DNA of 64,000 nucleotides from JBBQXH01 sp963710975 (GCA_963710975.1 CAVQCG010000005.1:434001-498000); one strand, 5' to 3'. Shown: positions 52,765 through 62,191, numbered from the stretch's first letter. The notes: a model not told the origin generated them from the sequence alone. Program-made: numbers and translations.

Positions 52765-53896
52765 GTGCGCGTAGCCCTGAAGCTGCTCCTACCGATCATC
52801 GTCGCCGTTGTCGCATCGTTCGCGACGGCGAGCCCCGCGGGGGCCGCCGCCTGCCCGACGACCGTGTTTCTCCGGTACGGGTACCTGATCTACGCCTCCA
52901 GCCCGATCCCATCGTCGGTCTCCCTCGCGCAGGGTGAGATCCTCGGCAAGGGGGAAGTCGACGAGGCGAAGAACGCGACCACTCCCAACGACAACGCGAA
53001 GTGCGAGCGCGAGCGAAACGATGTCCAGGTCGTACGACTCGGAGACATCGACCCCCGTGTCGCGGTCGGCGTCAAGGGGAAGCCCGGGCTGGCGCTGGTT
53101 CTCGGCGGACGGTGCAGCGGGTTCGAGGGCGACGCCTACTGGTCGTGCCTCCTCGACCCGCTCGAATTCGAGGGAACGACCTACACGGGGGTCGCGTACC
53201 CGGACAAGGGAACGAGAGGCACGGTGACGCTCGCGAACGAGCTGGGAAACGCCGAGGTGGGCGGCGAGACCGTGACGGTCAAGGCGATCGACGGCGTCGA
53301 TCCCTCGGTCGCCGTCGGGATCGAGGGGCACCCCAACGAGGCCTACCTGGCCCCGGACGTATGCCCATACGAGCGCTTCTCGAACACCCTCGCAGCCAAC
53401 GATCTCGCGCGCTGCCTGTCGGCTCCCGTCTGGCTCGTCTTCGATCCTCCCGGTGCCCGTGTCGGTACATCCATCACCGCCTACACCGATAGGCCGGTTG
53501 CCGCACCAGTCACCGGCTCGGCGATCGAGCTGGTCCGCTCGTCGATCGTCGCAGACGTGGTTCCGCAGGACAGGTCGGGCGCAGTGCAGGTCGCTACGGT
53601 CCCGGCCGGGCCCGCCGGGACGAAGATCGAGTTCGACATCCCGGACGTCGACGAAGGCATCTACGAGGCCGTCGTCACCTGCAACAACTGCGCCGCCTCG
53701 TTCGGCAAGACGACCTTCCCGTCCGGATCGCTGGTTGCCTTCAAGAAGAAGAGCTCGAACAGCCTGATCATCACGATCATCGTGGTCGTGCTCCTCGTGG
53801 GGCTCTTCGTCGCGTCGATCGTCATGTGGAAGAAGGGCTTCCGGTACCGCAGGGTCAAGCGGGGCAGCTCGGCGGAGGAAAGCGAAAAAGCCTTAG
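52765..53896 (+). CDS. Secreted, C-terminally membrane-anchored protein, frame disrupted at its stop
   Basis: Starts with a GTG-initiated signal peptide (VRVALKLLLPIIVAVVASFA, ending around ASPAGAAAC) and has an extracytoplasmic domain with about eight Cys. It contains two copies of a GVDPSVAVGIEG / DIDPRVAVGVKG motif near residues 95 and 185. A hydrophobic anchor (SNSLIITIIVVVLLVGLFVA) near residue 340 is followed by a basic cytoplasmic tail. The reading frame runs on for 170 codons antisense to the next gene. Removing one A from the A-run at 53885-53889 gives a TAG at 53894-53896, overlapping the neighbour's TAA. That is the likely true end. Confidence 0.65.
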
Positions 53897-54390
53897 AGCG
53901 GTCCTTCGGCGAGCAGCCGCCGGAACGCACTGTACTGCCCGAGCTTGCCGACCGTGACCAGGGTGTCGCCCTCCTGGATCACGTCGGTCGGCTGCGCGCC
54001 CGACACCGACTCGGGCTCCCGCAGGATCGCGATGATGGTGATCCCCGTGCGCGCCCGGAAGGCGCAGTCGGCAAGCGTTCGTCCGACCGCCGGGCTCCCG
54101 TCCGGCACGGGGATCCACTCGATCGTCAGGTCGCCCAGCGCCATCTCGAGGTCCTCGACGATCTTCGGCCGCTCGTACGCGCCGCCGAGGAGCGCCCCGA
54201 GCTGTCGCGCCTCGGCGTCCTCGAGGTGGAGAACGGCCCCCGGCTCGTCGTCTCCTGTGCGCCGGAAGCAGTACACCTCGCGCTCGCCGTCGAGATGCTG
54301 GATGACCGCGACCCGACCACCGCTGTCGAGGTCGAGGCTGTACTTCACTCCTACACCGGGAAGTCGGGTCTGGCGTACCTCAGACGGCAT
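53893..54390 (-). CDS. Cation:proton antiporter regulatory subunit, TrkA-C/KhtT-like
   Basis: A 165-residue protein. Residues 1-85 are a KhtT-type N-domain (EVRQTRLPGVGVKYSLDLDS; AVIQHLDGEREVYCFRRTGD). Residues 90-165 are a TrkA-C/RCK-C domain (IEWIPVPDGSPAVGRTLADC; ARTGITIIAILREPESVSGA; VIQEGDTLVTVGKLGQYSAF). In KhtTU it binds nucleotide and gates the antiporter. ATG 54390 has GGAGGAC upstream and starts 11 bases inside the antiporter gene's end, so the two are coupled. Confidence 0.9.
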   Translation of the reverse strand: MPSEVRQTRLPGVGVKYSLDLDSGGRVAVIQHLDGEREVYCFRRTGDDEPGAVLHLEDAEARQLGALLGGAYERPKIVEDLEMALGDLTIEWIPVPDGSPAVGRTLADCAFRARTGITIIAILREPESVSGAQPTDVIQEGDTLVTVGKLGQYSAFRRLLAEGPL

Positions 54391-55540
54391 CTGTCCTCCT
54401 CGCAGGCAGGGTAGACGGTGGGAACAGTCCACGGCCGATTCGCTTGGACTCCTTCATCAGGACCACGCCGATCGTGGCCGTGGCCAGGACGAACAGGCCT
54501 GAAAAGGCGACGAGGTCCTGGCGCTGCGAGAGGCCGAGCGCGTCGTTGTCCGCCGCAAGCTGGGCGATGATGATCGTGAACTCCCCGTGCGCGACGAGCG
54601 CCGCTCCGACATTCAGGCTCTGCCGCCGCGAGAAGCCTCCGATCAGACCCGAGCCGAAGCCGGCACCCAGCTTCCCGGCGACCGACAGCACGACGGCGAG
54701 CGCGACGAGCCAGCCGACGCTCCCGAGCGCACCGAGATCGATCGACAGGCCGAAGACGAAGAAGAAGAGCGCGGCGAAGAGGTCCCTGAAGCCGAGAAAT
54801 CGCTCCTCGATCTCCTCGCGAACGGACGTCTCGGCGAGCACGATCCCCGCCATGAGGGCGCCGATCGCCTCGGAGATCCCGAGCAGCTTCGCAACCGCGG
54901 CCATCCCGACGAGGAACGCAAACACGAAGAGCAACAGGAACTCGGGCGGAAGCCTGGCGAGCAGCCGGTCGATCGGGCGCGTGAGGAAACGTGCCGCGGC
55001 GAGCGACACCGTGACGAAGCCGAGCGCCTTGGCGACCGCGACGAGCGGTCGGCTGAGCCCGCCACCCCCGGCGCCGGCGAATCCGAGCACCCCGGCGACG
55101 ACGAGATCCTCGAACACGAGAATCGCGAGGATGAGGTCGGTCTCGTTGTCGGCGAGTCGCTTGAAGTCGATAAGCCCCTTCACCGCGACGGCACTCGAGG
55201 ACACGTAGATCGCGGCGGCGAGGATGAGCGCCGCGAACGAGACTCCGAAGGCGACGACGCCGACGAGCAGGCCGACCCCGGCGTTCACGACGAGATCCAG
55301 CGATCCACCGAGCAGGACATGACGGCCACTCCTGACCAGCCGGTCGAAGCTGAACTCGAGCCCGAGGAAGAAGAGCAGGAAGATGATCCCGAGCTCGGCG
55401 ACGAAGGTCGTCACCTCCGACGGCTGGACGAAGCTGAGCACCGTCGGCTGGTTGGGCCCTAGCAGCAGTCCTGCGAGTAGGTAGGCCGGGATCGCCGAAA
55501 GACCGAAGCGCCCGGCAACCAGACCGAGCACCGCGAGCAC
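54380..55540 (-). CDS. CPA2-family K+/H+ (or Na+/H+) antiporter, KhtU-like
   Basis: About 386 residues in this frame with 11 to 12 transmembrane helices. The conserved LGIIFLLFFLGLEFSF, ALILAAAIYVSSSAVAVKGL and HGEFTIIIAQLAADN patterns belong to the CPA2 family (KefB/KhtU). Paired with the KhtT-like subunit, it likely exports K+ in exchange for H+ under stress. The first codon is a GTG at 55540, but hydrophobic coding sequence continues about 20 codons upstream to a TAG. An ATG at 55608 in a different frame would supply it after one base change, so the first helix may be longer. Confidence 0.88.
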   Translation of the reverse strand: MLAVLGLVAGRFGLSAIPAYLLAGLLLGPNQPTVLSFVQPSEVTTFVAELGIIFLLFFLGLEFSFDRLVRSGRHVLLGGSLDLVVNAGVGLLVGVVAFGVSFAALILAAAIYVSSSAVAVKGLIDFKRLADNETDLILAILVFEDLVVAGVLGFAGAGGGGLSRPLVAVAKALGFVTVSLAAARFLTRPIDRLLARLPPEFLLLFVFAFLVGMAAVAKLLGISEAIGALMAGIVLAETSVREEIEERFLGFRDLFAALFFFVFGLSIDLGALGSVGWLVALAVVLSVAGKLGAGFGSGLIGGFSRRQSLNVGAALVAHGEFTIIIAQLAADNDALGLSQRQDLVAFSGLFVLATATIGVVLMKESKRIGRGLFPPSTLPARRTDAV

Positions 55541-55630
55541 GGCTACCGTGACCGCGAGCTGGCCGAGCGTGAGAGACGTCGTCGAGGCGAGCGGCAGAGC
55601 GCGCCCATCCTACGCCGATAGACTCAGGGC

Positions 55631-56969
55631 ATGGCTGTGAGAACACGTCCCTCCGTCCGTCCCGAGGCGCTCCGCGCCGCCGCGTCCTTCCCCACCCTCG
55701 ATGCGATCTTCACGCGCCGGGCTCGGCGGTTCGCGCTCGGTGCCGAGATCAGCGGCCCGCTCGCCTTCAAGTCCGAGAAGGAGCCTGTCCCCCTCGCATA
55801 CGAGGAGGAAGCGATCCTCGTGGCTGCCGCGACCGGCGCCACCGGAATTGTCCGCGAGGAGTGGCCGTTCCTCTGCGAGGAGGGCGGGCCGACCGGGGCC
55901 GACAAGCTTGCGACGTTCACCGGGCGCCCGTATCCGAGCCCACTCGCGCAACACGGGACCGAGCTCTTCTGGACGAATGACGACGGCGTCTTCGTGCTTC
56001 CGCAGCGCGACGTGAAGCCGGAGGCATATGCCGTCAACCAGACCTTCGAGGAGCAGCACACGCTCTACCGCTCCGCGATCAGGCTTCAGGAGGAGCGGCT
56101 CGACATCCCGCGGCGCCGTCCGAACCTGTTCCGCTTCAACGAATGGATCGTGAACACCGAGGGCTCGACGGTGTTCATCCCGATCTCTGACGTGACCAGG
56201 CAGTGCATCTCGGCGATGCTCCTCTACTTCGACCGACCGCACGGCTACTACCTCGTCGACAAGCAGCTCGGCAACGACCCGCTTCGCCCGTTCGTCCGGT
56301 CAGGGCTGCTCGACGACTCGCACCCCGTCGACCTGTGGGACTTCGAGCGCTGGCAGATGGTCGACATGAACGGCGTCGAGGAAGGGCTGATGGTTCAGAA
56401 CCTGATGCTGGCGACGCAGGCGATGGGTACGGGCGGCCATCCGTTCTCGGGCGGCAAGGGCCGTGTGACGATGGGCGGCGAGCAGCACTGGCACGAGATC
56501 GGCGGCCAGGGATCGAGCGGCTCGCTCGGCTTCACGTTCCACCGGATCCCGGACGATGCACCGGTCGGCGCAGGCGAGGAGGTCCCGGTCGGACTTCCCG
56601 GGATCTTCGAGGGCGCCTGCCCGCCGTTCCACGCGGACATGGACGCCGCTGTCGACTTCGTGATCGCCCAGCGCTGGGGCGCGACGGGCATCTTCTCGAC
56701 GCCTGAGAAGCAGCAGATCCCGTGGACGTCGCCGGACGTGGCGAAGGCGGTGCTGCCGCCATCCGAGGAGGCTGTCGCGGCGACCAAGACCCTCTGTTCG
56801 TACATCTGGAACACGCTACGGCCGCTTCCCCGCGACGATCGACCCGTTCCTGACGACGGTCTGGTATCAGGCCTGTCACCTGGACGTCGACTTCTACGAC
56901 CGCTACTACCCGCCCGAGGCGCTCCCGGCTCACGTGCGATCCCACATGCACGACTGGCACGGTGAGTGA
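55631..56969 (+). CDS. Conserved hypothetical protein with nitroreductase-like features, one frameshift
   Basis: About 445 residues. FTRRARRFALGAEISGPLAF, ILVAAATGATGIVREEWPF and GLMVQNLMLATQAMGTGGHP loosely resemble the flavin-binding segments of nitroreductase-like proteins (RR..R, N-x-LLA-x-ALG). The rest is unfamiliar, and no cofactor motif is certain. Near 56817 the frame breaks after CSYIWNT; the alternative frame gives YGRFPATIDPFLTTVWYQAC followed by HLDVDFYDRYYPPEALPAH and a TGA at 56967-56969. The extent is 1339 bases, one over a multiple of three. The stop overlaps the next gene's GTG, so the two are translated together. Confidence 0.6.
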
Positions 56970-57922
56970 TGACGTTCTCGAGCTCGGCGACCTCGAGCTC
57001 GAGAGCGGCGAGACGCTGAGGGGCGCCCGCCTCCTCTACACGACGCACGGGACCCTGAACGAGGCGCGCGACAACGCGATCCTCTACCCGCACATGTACT
57101 CGGGCACGCCGAGCTCGCTCGAGTCGACGATCGCGCCGGGCCGAGCCCTCGATCCCGAGCGCTGGTTCATCGTCTGTCCCGCACAGCTCGGCGGCGGCCT
57201 CTCATCCTCGCCGAGCAACACCGACGGCGCGTTCCCGGACGTCTCCGTCGGAGACGACGTCACCGCGCAGTACCGCCTCGTCACCGACGTCCTCGGGATC
57301 GACCGGCTGGCGCTCGTCGTCGGCTTCTCGATGGGCGCACAACAGGCATACGACTGGGCGGTTCGCTACCCGGAGATGGTCGAACGTCTCGCAGCAATCG
57401 CGGGGAACGCCCGAACGACCGCGTACAACGCGCTGGTGCTGCGCTTTGCCGAAGAGGCGCTCGAGGAGGCGCCGACGCCGGAGGACGGGCTCAGGCGGCA
57501 CGCACACGTCTGGGCAGCGACGGGTCTCTCGCCCGAGCTCTACCGAACCGAGGGGTGGCGCGACGCCGGATTCGCCTCCGTCGGCGATCTCGTCCAGCGG
57601 CTCTTCGAAGAGGACATGGCGCCGATGGATCCGGGCAACCTCCTCTGCATGTGCCGGAAGTGGCGGCTGTTCGACGCATCGAGGCACACGAACGGCGATC
57701 TGGCCGCGGCACTTGGCCGGATCACCGCACGGACGCGGGTGATCCCGTTCTCGACCGACAGCCTGTTCCCGGTCGCCGGCGTGCCGGACGGAGCAGGAGC
57801 TGATCCCTCATGGCGAGCTTCACGTGATCGAGAGCCCGTGGGGACACTGGTCGTGGGAGATGACTCCGTACGCGCAGGGTGAGTTGGACGGGATCGTGCG
57901 AGATCTCCTCAGCACGGGCTAG
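56962..57922 (+). CDS. MetX-like alpha/beta hydrolase, one frameshift
   Basis: About 320 residues related to homoserine O-acetyltransferase: LRGARLLYTTHGTLNEARDN, CPAQLGGGLSSSPSNTDGAF, and the nucleophile elbow LALVVGFSMGAQQAYDWAVR. The acid/His end is read after a shift near 57778 as TEQELIPHGELHVIESPWGH, ending LLSTG with TAG at 57920-57922. The GTG at 56962 overlaps the stop of the preceding unknown gene. Members of this branch are not all acetyltransferases; some are hydrolases. It may act with the upstream protein. Confidence 0.78.
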
Positions 57923-57931
57923 CCTTCCTGT

Positions 57932-59356
57932 GTGAACGCGTACCCGCGGAGGGGCGCCATGCTCGCCTCCGGCGTCGCCGAGCACCGAACCATCGCCGCG
58001 ATCGTCTCGAGCGTGCTGGTCACTGCGGTGGTGACCGCGCTCGTCTACCTCCTCGAGGGCCTCGCGCCGACGCTGAGCCTCGGCGCGCTCTACGTGCTCG
58101 CGGTCATGCCGATCGCGCTCTTCTTCGGACGAGCCTGGGCGATCGTCGTGTCGGTGGCCAGCATGATCGTCTTCAACTTCGCCTTCATCCCGCCCACCTT
58201 CAGGCTCACGCTTCACGGAGCGGAGAACTGGCTCGTGTTTGGCGTCTACGTCGTGACCGGTCTCCTCGTGAGCGATCTGGCCACCCGCGCTCGCACGCGT
58301 GCCCGCGAGGCGGAGCAGCGCGAGCGCGAGGCGGCGATGCTGGCGGAGCTCTCGACGACGCTGCTCTCCGGCGCGACCGTTCGCTCGGAGCTTTCCCGGA
58401 TCGACGAGGCAACGGCACGAGTGATGCGGCTCCGTTCCGCTCGGATCGTGCTCGACAGCGAGACCTCGACGAGACCGCCGAGCGGTATCGAGCTTCGCGC
58501 GGGCGACCACCTCCTGGGTGTTCTCGTCGTCCCCGACGATGCTTCGCCGGACCCGGGCGTGTGCGACCGGTTCGTACCGGCCCTTGCCGCCGTGCTCGGC
58601 TTCGCCCTCGACCGGGAGCGGTTCGGCCACGAGGCACTCGAAGCCGAGGCGCTCCGCCGCAGCGACGCTCTGAAGACAGCCCTCCTCCGTTCGGTGAGCC
58701 ACGATCTCCGGTCCCCGCTCACGGCCATCCGGGCTGCGCTCGAGGGCCTCGAGAGCCCCAGCCTGGCCCTCGACGAAGAACAACGGGCCGCGCTTGTCCA
58801 CTCGGCGCTTCTCGAGGCAGGGCGGCTCGATCGGATGGTCCGCAATCTCCTCGACCTGTCGAGGCTCGAGGCCGGAGCCGCTCGTCCCCGTCTCCGGCTC
58901 GAGCCGGTCGAAGGTCTCCTCGAGCGGGCGCTCGCGCAGATACCGGCGCCTCAGAGGCGGATCGACGTGTCGCTACCACCTGAGCTCCCACTCGTCGAGG
59001 TCGATGCGATCCAGCTCGAGCGCGCGCTTGCGAACCTGCTCGAAAACGCGTTGAAGTTCTCTCCGCCGGACGAGCGCGTGCGGGTCGACGTCGACATGCA
59101 GGGGCGCGATGTCACCCTCCGGGTGATCGACCGGGGCCCTGGGCTCGGCGCGGGCGAATGGGAGCAGGTCTTCGAGCCGTTCCGGCGCGGCTCTGCGGGC
59201 GCGAGCCGTCAGGGAGCCGGACTCGGCCTGGCGATCGCCCAGGGCTTCGTCGAGGCGAACGGCGGCCGGCTCTGGGCGGAGCCTGGCCCGTCCGGCGGCT
59301 CGATCTTCGCGATCGCGATCCCGCAGGCGCAGCAACCCGTCGCCGTCGCACTATGA
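57932..59356 (+). CDS. KdpD-like sensor histidine kinase without the N-terminal KdpD/Usp domains
   Basis: A 474-residue kinase. About four transmembrane helices (residues 22-115; IIVSVL, LSLGALYVLAVMPIALFFGR, VVSVASMIVFNFAFIPP) match the DUF4118 domain of KdpD. A coiled linker (AREAEQREREAAM) and a GAF-like segment follow. HisKA has the phospho-His in LLRSVSHDLRSPLTAIRAA, and HATPase has LLENALKFSPPDE, VIDRGPGLG and GAGLGLAIAQG. The K+-sensing KdpD and Usp domains of full-length KdpD (about 380 residues) are absent. It overlaps its response-regulator gene (ATGA). Confidence 0.9.
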   Translation: MNAYPRRGAMLASGVAEHRTIAAIVSSVLVTAVVTALVYLLEGLAPTLSLGALYVLAVMPIALFFGRAWAIVVSVASMIVFNFAFIPPTFRLTLHGAENWLVFGVYVVTGLLVSDLATRARTRAREAEQREREAAMLAELSTTLLSGATVRSELSRIDEATARVMRLRSARIVLDSETSTRPPSGIELRAGDHLLGVLVVPDDASPDPGVCDRFVPALAAVLGFALDRERFGHEALEAEALRRSDALKTALLRSVSHDLRSPLTAIRAALEGLESPSLALDEEQRAALVHSALLEAGRLDRMVRNLLDLSRLEAGAARPRLRLEPVEGLLERALAQIPAPQRRIDVSLPPELPLVEVDAIQLERALANLLENALKFSPPDERVRVDVDMQGRDVTLRVIDRGPGLGAGEWEQVFEPFRRGSAGASRQGAGLGLAIAQGFVEANGGRLWAEPGPSGGSIFAIAIPQAQQPVAVAL

Positions 59357-60045
59357 CTGCCGCAAGGGTGCTCGCCGTCGATGACGAGCCTCAGATTCTG
59401 CGAGCGCTCGAGACGATCCTGAGCGGCGCCGGCTATCTGGTCGACACGGCAACCACGGCGGAGGAGGCACTCGCGCACGCAGCTCTGCGCCCGCCTGACG
59501 CGTTCATCCTCGATCTCGTCCTGCCCGATGCGAGCGGCATCCACGTCTGCCGTGAGCTCCGCACCTGGACCCAAGCACCGATTCTCGTCATCTCGGTCGT
59601 CGGGGACGAGGAGGAGAAGATCGAGGCGCTCGATGCCGGGGCTGACGACTTCGTCACGAAGCCCTTCGGCGTCGGCGAGCTCCTCGCGCGATTGCGCGCC
59701 GCACTCCGACGCGCGGAGTCGCCCGCGGAGCCGGTGATCGAGATCGGTGAGCTCCGCGTCGAGCTCGACAAGCGATCCGTCGAACGAGATGGTGCGGCGC
59801 TCCACCTGACACCGCACGAGTACCGCTTGCTCGCGCTGTTCGTCCGCAACGAGGGGCGTCTGCTCACACCACGCCTCATCCTCCACGACGTCTGGGGCCC
59901 CGCCTACCAGACAGAGCTTCATTACGTCCACGTCTATGTCTCACGACTTCGCCGCAAGATCGAGGACGACCCCACGAGCCCTCGCTATCTCCTGACCGAA
60001 CCCTCTGCCGGGTATCGGTTCGTCGACCCGTTCCCGGAGCGTTGA
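59353..60045 (+). CDS. OmpR/KdpE-type response regulator
   Basis: A 230-residue regulator. The receiver has ARVLAVDDEPQILRALE (acidic pair), FILDLVLPDASG (phospho-Asp), and DDFVTKPFGVGELLARLRAA (Lys). The winged HTH has LTPHEYRLLALFVRNEGRLL, HDVWGPAYQTELHYVHVYVS and LRRKIEDDPTSPRYLLTEPS. VWGPAYQTELHYVHVY is typical of KdpE. It is coupled to the kinase gene (ATGA). The Kdp ATPase genes are not in the window; the K+/H+ antiporter a few kb upstream is a plausible target, by inference only. Confidence 0.93.
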   Translation: MTAARVLAVDDEPQILRALETILSGAGYLVDTATTAEEALAHAALRPPDAFILDLVLPDASGIHVCRELRTWTQAPILVISVVGDEEEKIEALDAGADDFVTKPFGVGELLARLRAALRRAESPAEPVIEIGELRVELDKRSVERDGAALHLTPHEYRLLALFVRNEGRLLTPRLILHDVWGPAYQTELHYVHVYVSRLRRKIEDDPTSPRYLLTEPSAGYRFVDPFPER

Positions 60046-60137
60046 GCGCCTGTTGAGCGGAACCCCTCCCGGTTTCAGGATCCGTTGACCGAGCCGGAGC
60101 GACACTGATAGCGGCAATCAAACCAGGGGGTGGTCGA

Positions 60138-60374
60138 ATGGATGTTGCTGCGATGATCGAGGACGCCCGGCGCCAGCTCGCTGACGGAAACGACAAGCAG
60201 GCCGCACGGCTCCTTACGGATGCCGCGTACGGGACGCACGATCCGGACGCGGAGGAAGAGATCCGGCGCCTTGCTCAGCAGGGCCGGGAGTCTGCCGGGC
60301 GCTTCGGGAAGGCAAAATGGGACGAGATCATCCGGATCGCCGACGTGCGACGTCAGGGTGTCGCGACGGGCTAG
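60138..60374 (+). CDS. Small hypothetical helical protein
   Basis: A 78-residue protein: VAAMIEDARRQLADGNDKQA, a TPR-like amphipathic helix, then EEEIRRLAQQGRESAGRFGK. No signal or metal motif. ATG 60138 follows GGGGGTGG by a few bases. It sits between the KdpE-like and PRC-barrel genes on the same strand and is probably co-transcribed with the latter. Confidence 0.6.
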   Translation: MDVAAMIEDARRQLADGNDKQAARLLTDAAYGTHDPDAEEEIRRLAQQGRESAGRFGKAKWDEIIRIADVRRQGVATG

Positions 60375-60387
60375 AGGCTCGATCCAG

Positions 60388-60750
60388 ATGATCGACGCGT
60401 CTGAGCTCGGCCGGATCGTCGGGTCAGACGTGGTCGATCCCTCAGGGAAGTTGATCGGACGCGCAGAGTTCGTCTTCAACGATCCCGTCGCGGGGCAGCC
60501 CGAATGGATCGGCGTCCTCTCGGGCACGTTCCGCCATCAGCGAACGCTGGTGCCGATCGACGGTAGCGACTGGGCCAACGGGTCGCTCCGAGTTCCGTGG
60601 CCGCGGGAGCGAGTCAAGCATGCGCCGACCTACGGCGTCAGAGACCGCGGTGGGATCCTCGGCCTCGGGCAATACGCGCTCGCAATCTCCGAGGCGAAGG
60701 AACGGGCTGCCAACGCGCACTACGGGCTCGGCGACCGCACACCGGCTTAG
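60388..60750 (+). CDS. PRC-barrel domain protein
   Basis: A 120-residue single PRC-barrel: LGRIVGSDVVDPSGKLIGRA, EWIGVLSGTFRHQRTLVPID, and SLRVPWPRERVKHAPTYGVR. PRC barrels bind RNA or protein, as in the photosynthetic reaction centre H subunit and RimM; the free form's role here is unknown. ATG 60388 is the first Met of the frame, 13 bases after the preceding stop. Confidence 0.82.
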   Translation: MIDASELGRIVGSDVVDPSGKLIGRAEFVFNDPVAGQPEWIGVLSGTFRHQRTLVPIDGSDWANGSLRVPWPRERVKHAPTYGVRDRGGILGLGQYALAISEAKERAANAHYGLGDRTPA

Positions 60751-60753
60751 ACT

Positions 60754-61713
60754 TTAGGCAGCAGTCCAGCGGCCGGGCTCGCGCGCTTCCGCCCGACCGA
60801 GGCGCTCGAGACGCTCGAGATGGGCGATCGCCTCGACGAGGGCAAACCGCCGCTCGTGGAATCCCAGGCTGTCGCCCCAGATCGCGACGGAGACCTCGTA
60901 TGCGGTCGCAGCGCCTGCGCGGAGCGCATGGTGGTGCTCGTCGAGCCGCACCGCGTGATGCTCCCGGATCTCCGTTGCGCGGGTGGGCGCGTCCTCGATC
61001 GGCCGGTGATGCCCCGGAAACACGACCGCAGGCTCGAGCTCGACGAGCCGATCGAGCGTGTCGAGATACTTCCCCAGCGGGTCGGGCTTCGAATCGCTCC
61101 ACCGTCCGATGTTGGGCGTGATGTCCTGGAGGAGAACATCGCCGCCGAAGAGCGTCCGGCTCCGTTCACCGAGGAGCGCAATGTGCCCGTCGGCGTGGCC
61201 GGGCAGGACGAGGACAGAATACGTCTCGCTGCCGAGCTCGATCAGATCGCCTTCGTCGACAAGACGCGTCGGCTCGGCCGCGTCCACGAGCAGGCCCACC
61301 TCGTCGGATGCGGATGCGGCAGCCAGCTCCGCAGGCATGCCATGCCCGAGGAAGTACCGCTCGAGAGCCTCGAGGTCGCGGTCGTCACGCCAGCCGCGTG
61401 CGAGCTCGGCGTCAGTCGTCCCCTGAACGACCTCCGCACCCGTGAGCGCCGCGAGCGCCGCACTCGCACCGATGTGGTCCGGGTGGTAGTGCGTGATCAC
61501 GATCTGCCGGATCCGCGGTGAGCCGAGCGCGGTGAGCGCCGTGTCCCACGCGCGGGCGGTGCCCGGCGTCCCGAGCCCTGTATCGACGATCGTCCACCCG
61601 TCGTCGCCGGCGACCGCGTAGGTGTGGACGTGGTCGAGCGCCCACGGAAGCCGGAGCGTGACGCGATGAACCCCGCCACCCAGATCGGCGATCTCGGGTG
61701 TCCACTGACTCAC
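60754..61713 (-). CDS. Metallo-beta-lactamase-fold hydrolase
   Basis: A 319-residue MBL hydrolase. WALDHVHTYAVAGDDGWTIV and DTGLGTPGT are strand segments. The dinuclear zinc motif HYHPDHIGAS is complete, and later ligands appear in VLVLPGHADGHIALL and FGGDVLLQD. GHHRPIEDAPTRATEIREHH supplies the C-terminal His of the GloB/LACTB2-like group. The GTG at 61713 overlaps the VOC stop (GTGA), making a glyoxalase-type pair likely. Confidence 0.9.
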   Translation of the reverse strand: MSQWTPEIADLGGGVHRVTLRLPWALDHVHTYAVAGDDGWTIVDTGLGTPGTARAWDTALTALGSPRIRQIVITHYHPDHIGASAALAALTGAEVVQGTTDAELARGWRDDRDLEALERYFLGHGMPAELAAASASDEVGLLVDAAEPTRLVDEGDLIELGSETYSVLVLPGHADGHIALLGERSRTLFGGDVLLQDITPNIGRWSDSKPDPLGKYLDTLDRLVELEPAVVFPGHHRPIEDAPTRATEIREHHAVRLDEHHHALRAGAATAYEVSVAIWGDSLGFHERRFALVEAIAHLERLERLGRAEAREPGRWTAA

Positions 61714-62153
61714 GAGGGCTGCTGGTAGTCGTAGGTGCCGGGCGGCGTCCAGACGACCTCGAGCTTCAGCCCGTCTGGATCCGTGAGGAACACCGCCGTG
61801 TAGCCGGGCCGGTACTCCGGAAACTCGCGAGGGCCGTCCGTGACGACCCCACCGAGGTCGTGGATCCGGGCCGCAGCGTCGACGAGCGCCTCCAGCGTCC
61901 CCGCCTCGAGACAGAGGTGGTGCATACCGATCCGGTAGCGGTCGACAGGCGAGCACGAGGCGGGGTCCGGAGCCTGCCTGAGACCGATGGACGACCCGGG
62001 GCCGTACAGGTAGCGAATCGTCTCGCCCCGTTCACCTGGCGCCTCGGAGATGCCGTGCCAGCCCAGTGGGCCGAGTAACCCCCGGTAGAACGCGAGCGAC
62101 CGTTCGAGGTCGGAGACGACGAGATCGACATGGTGGATTCCGGTGGACCGCAT
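61710..62153 (-). CDS. VOC-family protein
   Basis: A 147-residue vicinal-oxygen-chelate protein: TGIHHVDLVVSDLERSLAFY, RIGMHHLCLEAGTLEALVDA, and TAVFLTDPDGLKLEVVW. The His in HHVDL and HHLCL and the final Glu are the metal-binding positions. It may act with the MBL hydrolase that overlaps it, as glyoxalase I and II do. ATG 62153 is where the homology begins. Confidence 0.87.
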   Translation of the reverse strand: MRSTGIHHVDLVVSDLERSLAFYRGLLGPLGWHGISEAPGERGETIRYLYGPGSSIGLRQAPDPASCSPVDRYRIGMHHLCLEAGTLEALVDAAARIHDLGGVVTDGPREFPEYRPGYTAVFLTDPDGLKLEVVWTPPGTYDYQQPS

Positions 62154-62191
62154 CAGGATCGCCCAGCGTAGCGATCGACGTTCGGCAGCCG

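Noticed and set aside
53897..54414. C-terminal extension of the secreted anchored protein
   Set aside because: It is antisense to the KhtT-like gene and disappears with one base change in the A-run.
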